A stretch of 64,000 bases of DNA from Channallabes apus (taxonomy: Eukaryota > Chordata > Actinopteri > Siluriformes > Clariidae): contig CM060115.1 of assembly GCA_030522415.1 (NCBI GenBank), forward strand, positions 15,694,455 to 15,758,454. The letters are read 5' to 3'. The notes under the pieces are model-generated. The model worked only from the letters and a program-made list of their open reading frames with translations, had not been told where the DNA came from and searched no databases. Shown piece by piece: positions 14,001-22,154 of this stretch (position 1 is the stretch's first letter; each line of letters begins with the position of its first letter). Position numbers and translations under genes: made by a program.

Positions 14001-14394
14001 TTAAAAACGCTATACAAATAAAAAACTTTTTTTTATCACATATATATATATATATATACACACGAGAGAAAAGCGACTGGGTTATTTTTACTGGGTTATA
14101 AATGACATCATATATATATACTGCAAAAATGAAAGAATTAAAAGTGAATAATTCTTCATCTAAACCTGTTCAGTTACCTGTTTAGTTCATTTCTTTGACC
14201 TTTTTAGACACACACACACACACACACACATCTGACCACCGTGAGTGTTGACTTTATTCACCTTGACTTTATTCACTCGCTCTCTCCTCACACACTCCTC
14301 CAGTTTCCTCCTGATCTCAGTTTGATGTAGACGCTGATCACAAAAAAATGATCATTTAAAACTGATTGACTTATTTAATACACTATTACATCAC

Positions 14395-14453
<59 letters not shown>

Positions 14454-15310
14454 ATGTTACTGACACAACCCCAGTATAAACAGACGGTTTACAGACAACA
14501 ATTTAACAGAGAAACATTATTATGGCTTGTGTTATTATTATTATTAACTGTAATAATGTTTGATGCTATAACTTCTTATCACATGAACATGTTCAGTTAT
14601 GAAGTTTTATATGTTGTAATGCGTACGTCATCAGTGTCATGATGCAGAACAATATAACAAGTAAATAAATATAAAGATATAAATCTCATGTGAAGTTATA
14701 AATTCTGAAGTGCTTTTGCTGAATGTTTGACTTTTTTCACGAGCCCTCAGGACCCCTCAAACCCTCAACACTCTTTGAACCCCCCTGTGTACCGGTTACC
14801 CTCTAGGTCCTCGTATTTGCCCTGGCGTACCATGTGACCTCTCACCTCCATGTCCAGCACCCTGTGGAATATGGCCTGAGCGAGACATTCCCGTACGTGT
14901 CTCTGTTGATCTTTGTGTATGATCCTGTACCTGAACTCCTTTTCTGACACAATGCGTCCACTCCTGCTGATCTGATACACACACACACACACACACACAC
15001 ACACCAATGTAAGTGACAGTGTAGTGGTTATGTTTTTATGGTGACCTTTTACACTGTCGTCGTTACACTTTGATGTTTTAACACAGTAACTGTATTTTCT
15101 CTGAGTGTTGAGTTTTTGGTTGTGGTGCAGTTTATAAATGGGGTAAAACTAGTTGCTGTTTTATCACAATAATAACTTTTTTCCACACTGATGATGTGCT
15201 GATGTGATGCGTACCAGGCCGACTCTCTGGAGATGTCTCCGTATTCGCGCATTGTTAAAATAGCCAGTCAGGTGTTTGTCTGTCAGACTGTTATACGCTC
15301 CAATTAGCCT

Positions 15311-15370
<60 letters not shown>

Positions 15371-15900
15371 TAATTTTAACATTATAAATCGATGAGTTCT
15401 TGTCTCTGTAACACAGACACAGTACAGGAGGATCTGATGGTTGTTTGTTTTAGCTGGTACTCGATGGTAACGTCTCCATGGATACACAGCAAAATTCCCC
15501 AAACTGGCTTTGGTCAGCATCATTAAGCCACTAAAACCTGTTGTTAAATGTTTTTTCAGTCTGCTGGGGGCGCTGTGGTAAACTGACTCTTATGCTTTTA
15601 TTTCTAGAGAAGCTTTAGCATGCAGTCGGGCGTGTCCTGCTCCAGGCTGGCGATCATGTGACCATCAGGTGAACCCTGAGTATGTGTGTCAGGTGTAGAA
15701 CTGTTCCCGGTCGTAATGTTCAGCAGCTTTTCTCCTCCTGGGCTTTTTGTCTGACAGCGTTTTGATTTCCGGACTCGAGGTGTGTGTAGCGGTCCGTCGG
15801 CGAGCGGATCAGTTACAGGAGTCTGATTACAGATGGACGAGACATTTAACACTCACGTGCCCTCTGTGTCTCAGAGATCCTGCAGAAAAACACTGATCAG

Positions 15901-15945
<45 letters not shown>

Positions 15946-17070
15946 CAGAGGTGTTCTTCTATTGGTTTAAATACAGGACCTCTATGAGGCTCGTGTCAAG
16001 GGCTATGTATACACTGTTGCTATGGTAACAAGTTTCTATATGTTAACAGTGCAAGTAAGTGATTATATTATAATAATGAATAAGTATCTCTGCTCTTAGT
16101 CCAATAGCTATCAGTCCTCTGTGCGCGCTGGTAAAAGGCACGTTCTCTACCCGCAGTCCTGCCTCGGTACACATCAGTGTTCCACCTGAACCTTCAGCCA
16201 GTTAGCACTAGGGGGAGGAGCCTGTGTTCACATACAGAATGGGGGGGACGGGAGGGCAAGGGTGATGTGGGAAAATGTCCCTAGGAAGAGGCAGTGGGAG
16301 CGAGAGAATACACAGCAGAGGGCGACAGTATGTGTTAAGCTTCAGTCTCCAAAACGAAAGAAATGGCAGAGAAACAGATAAACAGGCGAAGATCAGAGAA
16401 CAATAAATGAGGAAGAAGGTTATTAAGGCATGATTTGACTTACCCTAGGTCTCGGTTGTTATAAGTTTTCCTTCTCTGCACACCAGTGAGGTTTGTTACT
16501 CGGAACGTAAGTACACCATAAGCTGTTGTTAGTCTTTCGGTTTCTCACATCCGTACTTAGCTTGTCACACGTTTTACACTGGATGCCCTTCCGGACAAAA
16601 TCCTCCCATTTAATCCAGGCTTGGGACGGCGCACACAGTGTTACTAACACAACCCCAATCTAAATCATCCAGTGGCTGGGAATCGAACCCGAGCATTCTG
16701 CATGGCAGGTGAGGAAATTAACACTGAGCCACCAATGCCCACTCAGGAGTACACAAGTACCGAGTACCACGAGTACCAAAATCCACAACCCTTGTTCCGA
16801 ACACAAACGCATTCCAAAGCTCAGCTGATACTCACGTGAAACTCCCGCAGTCCCACTGAGCCACACAGAATCAGGATTCATTTAAAGTTATGCCGCATTT
16901 AATACAAATTTAAGTGTTTTCCACAAATAGCTGGAGTGTAAAGGGGTACACAGTGTGTCCAAGCTTCATTTAGTGTAGTATCACAGTAGAGTTCAGCACT
17001 TAGAGAGGATTTAATACTGAATCACCTAGGTCACTACAGACTTAAACATGCTCCACAGGTTACGTGAGGG

Positions 17071-17121
<51 letters not shown>

Positions 17122-17671
17122 TACACAGGGTGGAGTCTAAAAGGTGTGTCTCGGTTTTGTCTGTACATAGATTTAAACACACTATGAAGAGCCTGAAGAC
17201 TAAATGTAATGCATCAGGGTCATGAAAAAAACCTATAGAAATATTGAGGGGAAGTTTAGACTAAAAAAAGGAAACCGCTCATTAACTGGCAGAGTTACAG
17301 AATCTCACACACACACACACACACAACTGGAGCATAAACATTGTAGGATGATCAGTACTGGGGATTCTTCAGGTTTCCACAATAATATAATAATATAATA
17401 ATATAATAATAAGCTAATACACTAATACTCTTAACACACTGATACTCTAACACACTATATTATAATACATTAATACTCTAACACATTAATACTCTAACAC
17501 ATTAATACTCTAACACACTAACACACTAACTCACTAATACTCTAACACACTAATACTCTAACACACTACCCCTAATGGGCCACAGGGACGGAGACAGCTC
17601 TGCTTTACTTTATTTTCTGACATTCGTTTGACATAATGTATTATTTTTATTCTGGTCGGTGATGTTTCCTC

Positions 17672-17710
<39 letters not shown>

Positions 17711-17941
17711 CTGAGGTGATCAGATCTAAATGGAGATTTAGTCTCCTGATCTAGATAACTAGATCAGGAGACTAAAGCTTTTACCTCACAGTGTGCTCTC
17801 TCTAACACACACACACGCAGGACTATAACACTCTGAACTGTTTGTCCATCTCCAGAGTAACATCGTTCACACACACACTCACACACGCGCATCCTGGGTT
17901 CCTGATGCTTATTGACGCTATTATCCCCTAAATGACTTTAA

Positions 17942-17985
<44 letters not shown>

Positions 17986-18084
17986 AGCTCACACACAGCT
18001 CACACACACACAGTACTCACACACACACACACACAGCTCACACACACACACACACAGTACTCACCCTGGGGGTAAGTGGCTCAT
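2316..18084 (-). CDS. erich3: ERICH3 (glutamate-rich protein 3), complete 14-exon gene
   Basis: Coding exons, 5' to 3' on the minus strand: 18065-18084, 15215-15308, 14846-14971, 14262-14333, 13676-13804, 13094-13255, 12515-12709, 12184-12361, 11415-11601, 10906-11090, 9868-10008, 9261-9761, 6791-6922, 2316-5089. Every junction has AG/GT borders and compatible phase. The sum is 4896 nt, or 1631 residues plus stop (human protein about 1530). The product starts MSHLPPGLIGAYNSLTDKHL, matching the human start MSHSHPAGLLAAYNSL. Residues about 283-395 (exons 8-10) are the conserved block with QQHCGGENLCVYKG, RRHRGFPFSLTFYLNG and CCEFKHRKNSRLGG, ending CIIAMGLDKK; I recall this region as DUF4590. 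From about residue 450 the protein is Glu-rich and probably disordered. In mammals the gene is expressed in ciliated cells; its molecular role is poorly known. Exon 13 has a weak pyrimidine tract and exon 5 uses a gtacac donor, so those two edges are least sure. Confidence 0.9.
4424..4735 (-). repeat. Coding tandem repeat inside erich3 exon 14
   Basis: In-frame degenerate repeat encoding blocks such as EELPNGDPPVEELL and DGETPDEKPPDEELPNGD. The unit is about 11 residues (33 bp), with a longer repeat of about three blocks. It is flanked by simpler units, ELRDGYPPGDELRDG and relatives. No stop codon is introduced, so copy number could vary without breaking the frame. Confidence 0.85.
5199..6733 (-). 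mobile_element. Tc1-like DNA transposon, decayed, in erich3 intron 13
   Basis: About 1.5 kb, flanked by TA at 5197-5198 and 6734-6735. The termini are inverted: CACCATGTTTTAAATTATTA at the left pairs with CACCGTGTTCCTAATTATTT read inward from the right. Minus-strand frames 6202-6396, 5893-6093 and 5631-5900 are pieces of one Tc1 transposase, including NVPSHAAKN and the SSPDLNPIENLW motif. They lie in different frames, so the gene is broken. A second copy of the same family lies at 43090-44264 on the plus strand. Confidence 0.88.
5631..6396 (-). pseudogene. Broken Tc1-like transposase
   Basis: Three disjoint frames. The N-terminal helix-turn-helix region is 6202-6396 ([20 protein letters not shown]), the central part is 5893-6093, and the DDE C-terminal part is 5631-5900. 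Frameshifts separate them. The catalytic glutamate context LNPIENLW is still readable. It is not expected to make an active enzyme. Confidence 0.8.
7041..7162. mobile_element. Short Tc1-type MITE
   Basis: A 122-bp element between TA dinucleotides. Its left end, actagtcaaaagttta, and right end, taaacttttgacttgtac, are imperfect inverted repeats. The termini resemble the family of Tc1 ends reading caagtcaaaagttt. It has no coding content. Confidence 0.65.
7171..8700. other. erich3 intron 12, AT-rich, no gene seen
   Basis: AT-rich intron sequence between exons 12 and 13 of erich3. No open frame of interest, no recognised repeat family and no obvious structured RNA. Confidence 0.5.
8710..8985 (+). 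repeat. Teleost interspersed repeat with tRNA-like end
   Basis: Matches from memory the very common fish repeat that runs cctatccc, aggcagggtac, gccaatc, gcagggcaca, ctgtgggaggaaac, aacatgcaaactcc, ggaatcgaac, accactacaccacc. The ggaatcgaac segment resembles a tRNA B box, so it is probably SINE-derived. A second partial copy lies at 55424-55712. Confidence 0.65.
9261..9761 (-). CDS. erich3: erich3 exon 12, Ser/Glu-rich
   Basis: A 501-bp exon encoding about residues 497-663. It opens with a serine run (VSSSLTSSSSSSEEGEGEF) and continues with imperfect repeats of E/P/K/A such as EETEEAEEPGKEPEKAEEPK. The donor is GAG|gtaagt and the acceptor cattag; the phase fits exons 11 and 13. Low complexity makes homology search alone unreliable here, and the splice frame is the main support. 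Confidence 0.85.
10212..10613. mobile_element. Candidate 0.4-kb MITE in erich3 intron 10
   Basis: Perfect 12-bp inverted repeats bound the segment: ttttcacattag at 10212-10223 and ctaatgtgaaaa at 10602-10613. The interior is non-coding and GC-richer, with a (GGGGGA) run. No clear target duplication could be fixed, so the superfamily is left open. Confidence 0.5.
11285..11365 (-). repeat. tRNA-derived SINE head fragment
   Basis: Read on the minus strand it shows A-box-like tggctgctcagtcactaaga and B-box-like gagttcaaaccccagc at tRNA spacing. No LINE-type tail is evident, so it is a fragment rather than a tRNA gene. Confidence 0.6.
11720..12102 (+). mobile_element. L2-type LINE 3' UTR fragment
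   Basis: A 5'-truncated copy of the 3' end of the L2-type LINE also seen full at 34950-35680. Markers are gatgaggatgggttccctgt, ctcagggagtttttccctca and the terminal caaataaaattgaattgaat. It lies between erich3 exons 8 and 9, about 80 bp from exon 8. Confidence 0.8.
12866..13062 (-). mobile_element. tRNA-derived SINE
   Basis: On the minus strand the tRNA head (gtagctcagtggttaagg, then B box ggttcaaatcccac) is followed by a unique body. The tail gctctggataagagcgtctg matches the 3' end of the LINE at 21976-25030. The head ends about 35 bp from erich3 exon 6. Confidence 0.85.
13885..14024 (+). mobile_element. L2-type LINE 3' tail fragment
   Basis: Short copy of the same 3' UTR: the gctgctcgctcgtcagggac region through the terminal cgctatacaaataaaa. 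It lies in erich3 intron 4. Confidence 0.7.
14400..14452 (+). repeat. (CA)n microsatellite
   Basis: About 26 CA units in erich3 intron 3. Comparable (CA)/(GT) tracts lie at 15311-15366, 15902-15942, 17074-17118, 42793-42841, 61134-61168 and 63843-63894. Confidence 0.95.
15604..15852 (-). other. Open frame with adjacent AATAAA inside erich3 intron 1
   Basis: An 82-codon minus-strand frame. Its stop is followed directly by AATAAA on the same strand (stop-to-signal gap of about 1 nt). Upstream, a tttttctgcag acceptor-like site (15882-15892) precedes a possible 23-bp microexon that would end at a gtgagt donor. The translated product matches nothing I know. It could be an alternative 3' terminal exon, a decayed gene remnant, or chance. 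Confidence 0.2.
16460..16745 (-). mobile_element. tRNA-derived SINE with LINE-like tail
   Basis: Minus strand reads tggctcagtgttaat (A-box side), then gggttcgattcccagcc (B box). The body contains ggaagggcatccagtgtaaaa, a motif common in fish RTE/SINE tails. It lies in erich3 intron 1. Confidence 0.7.
17380..17580. repeat. Short tandem arrays (ATAAT)n and (actctaacacactaat)n
   Basis: An (ataat) run at about 17385-17411 is followed by degenerate repeats of acactaatactctaac to about 17572. Non-coding, in erich3 intron 1. Confidence 0.75.
17737..17776. repeat. Perfect 18-bp inverted repeat (hairpin)
   Basis: tttagtctcctgatctag at 17737-17754 is followed by a 4-nt spacer (ataa) and its exact reverse complement at 17759-17776. 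It is not in a recognised transposon and lies in erich3 intron 1. Confidence 0.9.
18065..18084 (-). CDS. erich3: erich3 first coding exon
   Basis: Twenty coding bases, ATG AGC CAC TTA CCC CCA GG, then a gtgagt donor. Joined to exon 2 they give MSHLPPG-LIGAYNSL, matching the conserved vertebrate start. The ATG is on the minus strand at 18084-18082. Confidence 0.85.
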
Positions 18085-18266
18085 GGTGTTTATCAGAGCT
18101 GCAGATACTCCTCAACGCCGTAAAAACACACACACACACAAACACCTTATACACACACACACACACAAACACCTTATACACACACACACACACACACACA
18201 CTTTTCGGCTGTAACACACAGCACTGACACACAGCCTGAGCGCGCACTGCACTGATAACAAGGCAC

Positions 18267-18280
18267 GTTGCCATGGAGAC
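18267..18280. promoter_or_regulatory. Candidate RFX X-box upstream of erich3
   Basis: GTTGCCATGGAGAC fits every position of the X-box consensus RYYNYYWWRRNRAC. It lies 183 bp upstream of the erich3 ATG. A FOX-like site, ATAAACA on the minus strand, lies at about 18088-18094, just upstream of the ATG. RFX and FOXJ1 control cilium genes, and ERICH3 is a ciliated-cell gene in mammals, so the placement makes sense. Function is inferred. Confidence 0.5.
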
Positions 18281-18424
18281 CCACGTGACCACACAGCTCT
18301 CCTGCTCTTTATTTATTTATTTCACTCCGAGCTGCTTTATAATCACACAGACACACTTTCACTGTCAAACACACACCCACAAAAACACCAGCTCAGATGT
18401 CTTAACAAAAACACACTCAGATAC

Positions 18425-18618
18425 TGCGGCGCGAGACCATTTAATACTTTATATGTCAAGAGTAGTATTTTAAAATCAATGCGAAATTTCACAGGGAGCC
18501 AATGTAGTGTAGATAGGATAGGGGTGATGTGCTCATATCTTCTGGTTCTAGTGAGGACTCTCGCTGCTGCATTCTGGACTAGCTGAAGCTTGTTTATACA
18601 CCTAACTGAACAACCAGA
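18425..18618 (-). pseudogene. L2-type LINE RT C-terminal fragment (part 1, split by hAT)
   Basis: Minus-strand frame with [20 protein letters not shown] and [19 protein letters not shown], the region after the reverse transcriptase of L2-type LINEs. It continues at 20264-20445 on the other side of a hAT insertion. Confidence 0.85.
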
Positions 18619-19296
18619 CAGTAAGGCAGTGGTTCTCAAAGTGTGGGGCGCCCACTAGTGGGGAATACAAACATGACAGGTGGGGCGCAATGAACGGGAG
18701 GAAATAACAGGAAAGTACCTATTCTAATTCATGCTTTTCTTTATTGATAATGAAGAGCGTACGCTCAAAACTAAACAATCACACACAAATAAATGGATCA
18801 TTAAAACAAGTAAATTTAAAATAACATCAGTTGTGGGCCGGGAGAAAAAGTGGAACCATAGTGCAACAATAACTTCGGGCCAACTTGAGCTGCGCTGCTC
18901 GAATCACAAACCTGCGCGAGCCACTGGGCAGCGCTGCGCGACACTGACAGAAATAAACCGCGCCGACCTTCAAAATACATTTTACCCCGCTGGGACGCGC
19001 GCGTACATACCATGCATGACAAGGCGGAAACAATATTAAACAGTCCTGACATTTTAAATAAATTGATTTTAAATAAAACACAGTGGGTCGCGCAGGTTTG
19101 TGATTTGAGCGGCGCTGCGCGATCCACCGGGCTGCGCGAATAAACCAGATCATCACTGCGCTATCCAGATAGTCGCGCTGCACTGTATTTGCGCAGATAT
19201 TTGGTTCAATCGGGCGCCGCGGTTTCGTCCCACTTTTGATGTGTTTGGCTTCACATACACTTCGACAATGGAAGAAGACGCTGCAGCAGCTTATAT

Positions 19297-19539
19297 GTGA
19301 TGAAAAACGAGGAGATTGTAAAGAAAAAATCTGCCTCGTCTGTGGTGTGGAATTGGTTTGGATATAAGAAAAGTGATACGAATGAGATGAACGTGATTTG
19401 GAAGGTACACAAGTGCACTGTTTTAACAAGTGGTGGAAACACGTCAAACCTTTTCTATCATCTGAAATCCAAACATCCAAACGAATATGGCCAAAGTAAA
19501 AAGAATGAGGCAAACCTCAGCAATTCACAGTTTAAATAA
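19297..19539 (+). pseudogene. hAT-derived BED zinc finger fragment (ZBED1-like)
   Basis: 80 residues with SVVWNWFGYKKSDTNEMN, then GGNTSNLFYHLKSKHPNEY, the BED-finger arrangement of ZBED1-like hAT transposases. The usual second cysteine of the first pair appears lost (WKVHKCTV). The catalytic domain does not follow. Confidence 0.7.
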
Positions 19540-19679
19540 AATTACATAAAAAAATAAAATTATGTAAATCAATTTCTTTGTGTTTGAATTTTTATTTATG
19601 CATTTTCAGATACAAATTGCTATATTTTGATATATATCGTTATCGAGGTAGAAATTAGCTTGTACCGTGATAGAAGATT

Positions 19680-20012
19680 TTGGTTATATCGCCCCCCACT
19701 AATGAAGCCTATGTTGAGCTTGGATTCATGGTGGTGATGGTGGGCGCAGAAGAGAGACCTGTGTGTGTTTTGTGTCTTAAACCGCTGGCAGCAGACCGCA
19801 TGAGACCCAACAAATTAGGAAGACACTTAGAGACAACACACTCCAGTCACGTTAATAAGCCACTCGACTTCTTTCAAAGAAAGCTGGCAGAATACAGACA
19901 GCAGGATAATCGCATGGTAACATCTGAATCAGTGGACAGCAAAGCACAAATGGCTTCAATCAAAGTTGCATACAGAATTGGCCAGTGCAAAAAAACTACA
20001 AACGATTGTTGA
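19680..20012 (+). pseudogene. Second BED-type finger fragment (Charlie/ZBED5-like hAT)
   Basis: 110 residues containing RPVCVLCLKPLAADRMRPNK and LGRHLETTHSSHVNKPLDFF, i.e. a CxxC...HxxxH finger typical of Charlie/ZBED5-type hAT transposases. It is truncated before the catalytic core. The finger type differs from that at 19297-19539, suggesting nesting. Confidence 0.7.
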
Positions 20013-20263
20013 GCAGCTAATAAACATGGGGTAAATTATGCAAAGATACAGTGACAACGTAAGCCTTTTATAACAATTACACGTGTATTTTATCTTTTTT
20101 TAACTTGGTGTTGTTTGATCGTATTGGTTTAGAAATTGATATTTCAATAAACGGTAAACTTGGCCGATTTCGTTATTATTTTGTTGAAAAGTGGGGCTTG
20201 AAAATTCTCCCACCCCCTTAAGTGGGGAATGACAGAAAAAGTTTGAGAACCACTGCAGTAAGG

Positions 20264-20445
20264 CATGACAATGGTCCAACCTAGAAGTGATAAAAGCATG
20301 AACTAGTTTTTCTGCACCGTTTAGCGACAATATATTTCTTATCTTGGCAATATTTCTGAGGTGAAAGAATGCTATCCTGGTAATATTATCTACATGAGCT
20401 TCAAATGAAAGGCTGGAATCTATCATCACGCCGAGGTCATTGATT
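20264..20445 (-). pseudogene. L2-type LINE RT fragment (part 2)
   Basis: Minus-strand frame with [20 protein letters not shown] and [20 protein letters not shown]. It directly precedes the fragment at 18425-18618 once the hAT is removed. It is bounded by a tgattgattgattgatagat repeat. Confidence 0.85.
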
Positions 20446-20500
20446 GATTGATTGATAGATAATTCATCCCCATGGGGAAATTCACTATTGCACTCGATGG
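20446..20500. repeat. RTE/Rex3-like LINE 3' tail
   Basis: (attg)n followed by gatagataattcatccccat and ggggaaattcac, resembling the 3' tail of fish RTE-type (Rex3-like) LINEs. A second copy lies at 41707-41760. Confidence 0.5.
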
Positions 20501-20694
20501 AACAGAAAGGCCATCTAAAGTTAAAGGTTAAAGTTAAAGCCATACTATACTACACCAGACTATATTACACCACCCTATTTTTTAAAATAATTACCGGTCA
20601 TGCTCAGTCCAATAATAGAGAAGAATAAACCATGGTCATGGACAGACCTGTAAATCTCACAAGTTTTCCTGTACAATATCAGTCAAAAATTTAC

Positions 20695-20800
20695 ACACCC
20701 TTTCTATTTCATTCTTTTTTATTTAGTGATTGATTTTCTACTTTTTAGAACTATTTTTTTTCAACTCTAAGAAATAACACATATGGCATCAGATAATTAA
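20695..20800. repeat. Interspersed repeat, copy 1
   Basis: A segment running ctttctatttcattctttttt ... cacatatggcatcag that recurs at 21374-21465. The two copies flank the hAT MITE at 20861-21327. The sequence resembles Tc1-type terminal regions but the family is unproven. Confidence 0.5.
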
Positions 20801-20860
20801 ATACCAACAACAGTAGCAGGCATGACTATATTACTATACTACACAACACGACACTATAAT

Positions 20861-21327
20861 CAGTGGTGTCAAAAGTATTCACATTCATTACTTGAGTAGA
20901 AGTATAGATACTAGGGTTCAAAAATACTTCTTTAGAAGTTGAAGTATCAACTCAAGCTTTTTACATAAGTAAAAGTTTAAAAGTACTGGTTTCAAAACTA
21001 CTTAAAATATAAAAGTAAAAGTACCGTGAGGGGCGACAAAAGCATTAAGGTCTCGCTTTCTGATCTTGCGGGGGACGGGGACGTTATGCGCGTTCTTATC
21101 ATGCGACTGGGGGGGATGGGGGGGTGGAGTTGCGCGTTCTGATCATAAAAATAGAGTAAGGAGGCTATTTTTAAAATGTAAGGAGTAGAAATTACAGATA
21201 ATTGCTTAAAAATTTAAGGAGTAGAAGTAAAAAGTCGGCTGAAAAATAATTACTCCAGTAAAGTATTAAAATATTTCTACTTAAGTAAGGTAACGAAGTA
21301 TTTGTACTTCGTTACTTGACACCTCTG
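20861..21327. mobile_element. hAT MITE with perfect 8-bp target duplication
   Basis: The 467-bp element begins CAGTGGTGTCAAAAGTA and ends ACTTGACACCTCTG. It is flanked by actataat at 20853-20860 and 21328-21335. The interior is rich in agtagaagta/acttaagtaa-type internal repeats and has no coding frame. A truncated relative is at 55842-55938. Confidence 0.85.
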
Positions 21328-21373
21328 ACTATAATACACCATACAATACTATAATACACCGCACTACTCCACA

Positions 21374-21465
21374 CTCCCCTTCTATTTCATTGTTTTTTAT
21401 TTAGTTATTGCTCTACATTCTAGAACTTTTTTTATTCTATGAAATAAGACATATGGCATCAGTTA
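21374..21465. repeat. Interspersed repeat, copy 2
   Basis: Second copy of the segment at 20695-20800, in the same orientation. Confidence 0.5.
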
Positions 21466-22154
21466 GCTAATTAGCCTTGTATCTGGCGTTAGCCATGAAC
21501 AGAGTGATACGGATGATTCAGGATGACTTAAAAGTGATTATGTCAGAGACGGCGTGTTGTTTAAGACGTTACATAACGTTATCAGATGTGTTCTTATTGA
21601 AAGTGCTTCTGTGACTGGTTGTGAATGTGGGTTTTGTCAGACAGCTGCTCTCTCCTCAGTACTGCGGACCGTACAGACCTACTCTCACCCATGATTACAC
21701 CGTACTGTCTTCCCTAAAAAAAGGTTTCCATTTCAGCAGGGTCACATTGTCCTGCATCAAGCAAAGAAAACAACTAATGAGCTGCTGGAATTGGATTAAG
21801 AAGCTCATTAAAACCTGGAAGGATAGGACTTGAACCATTTATAGAAGATATGCAGGCAAGAAAATCATTAATGATGGTGAGATTACACTGGGTGAAGTTG
21901 CATCGTCAAAAAATAAATAGTAAAAAAGTCATGTGAACTACCGTACTACACCATACTAAGCCACACAATACTATATTTACATTTAGGCATTTGGCAGACG
22001 CTCTTATCCAGAGCGACTTACAAAAAGTGCTTTAAAGTTAACATCACTGGATACATACTTCCACTGGGTTAACTAGGTTTATAACTAAGTAACATTAGTC
22101 GAACACAACTGGGAAGAGAGTTTTTTTTTTTTTTTTTTTTTTGCGTATGGGGGG

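Larger units (their letters stand above)
18627..20255 (+). mobile_element. hAT transposon with 8-bp target duplication
   Basis: The termini are CAGTGGTTCTCAAA at the left and the complementary TTTGAGAACCACTG at the right. A perfect 8-bp target duplication, cagtaagg, occupies 18619-18626 and 20256-20263. Removing the element plus one duplication restores a continuous L2-type LINE reading. Inside are two BED-type zinc-finger frames but no complete transposase, so it is a deleted or composite element, possibly with a second hAT nested in it. Confidence 0.88.

Noticed and set aside
18112..18294. Cys/Val-rich minus-strand frames upstream of erich3
   Set aside because: Mostly translated (GT)n. At most a short upstream frame in the 5' leader, with no homology.
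18827..19513. 228-residue minus-strand frame
   Set aside because: It lies antisense to the hAT element and its BED-finger frame, crosses low-complexity sequence and shows no domain.
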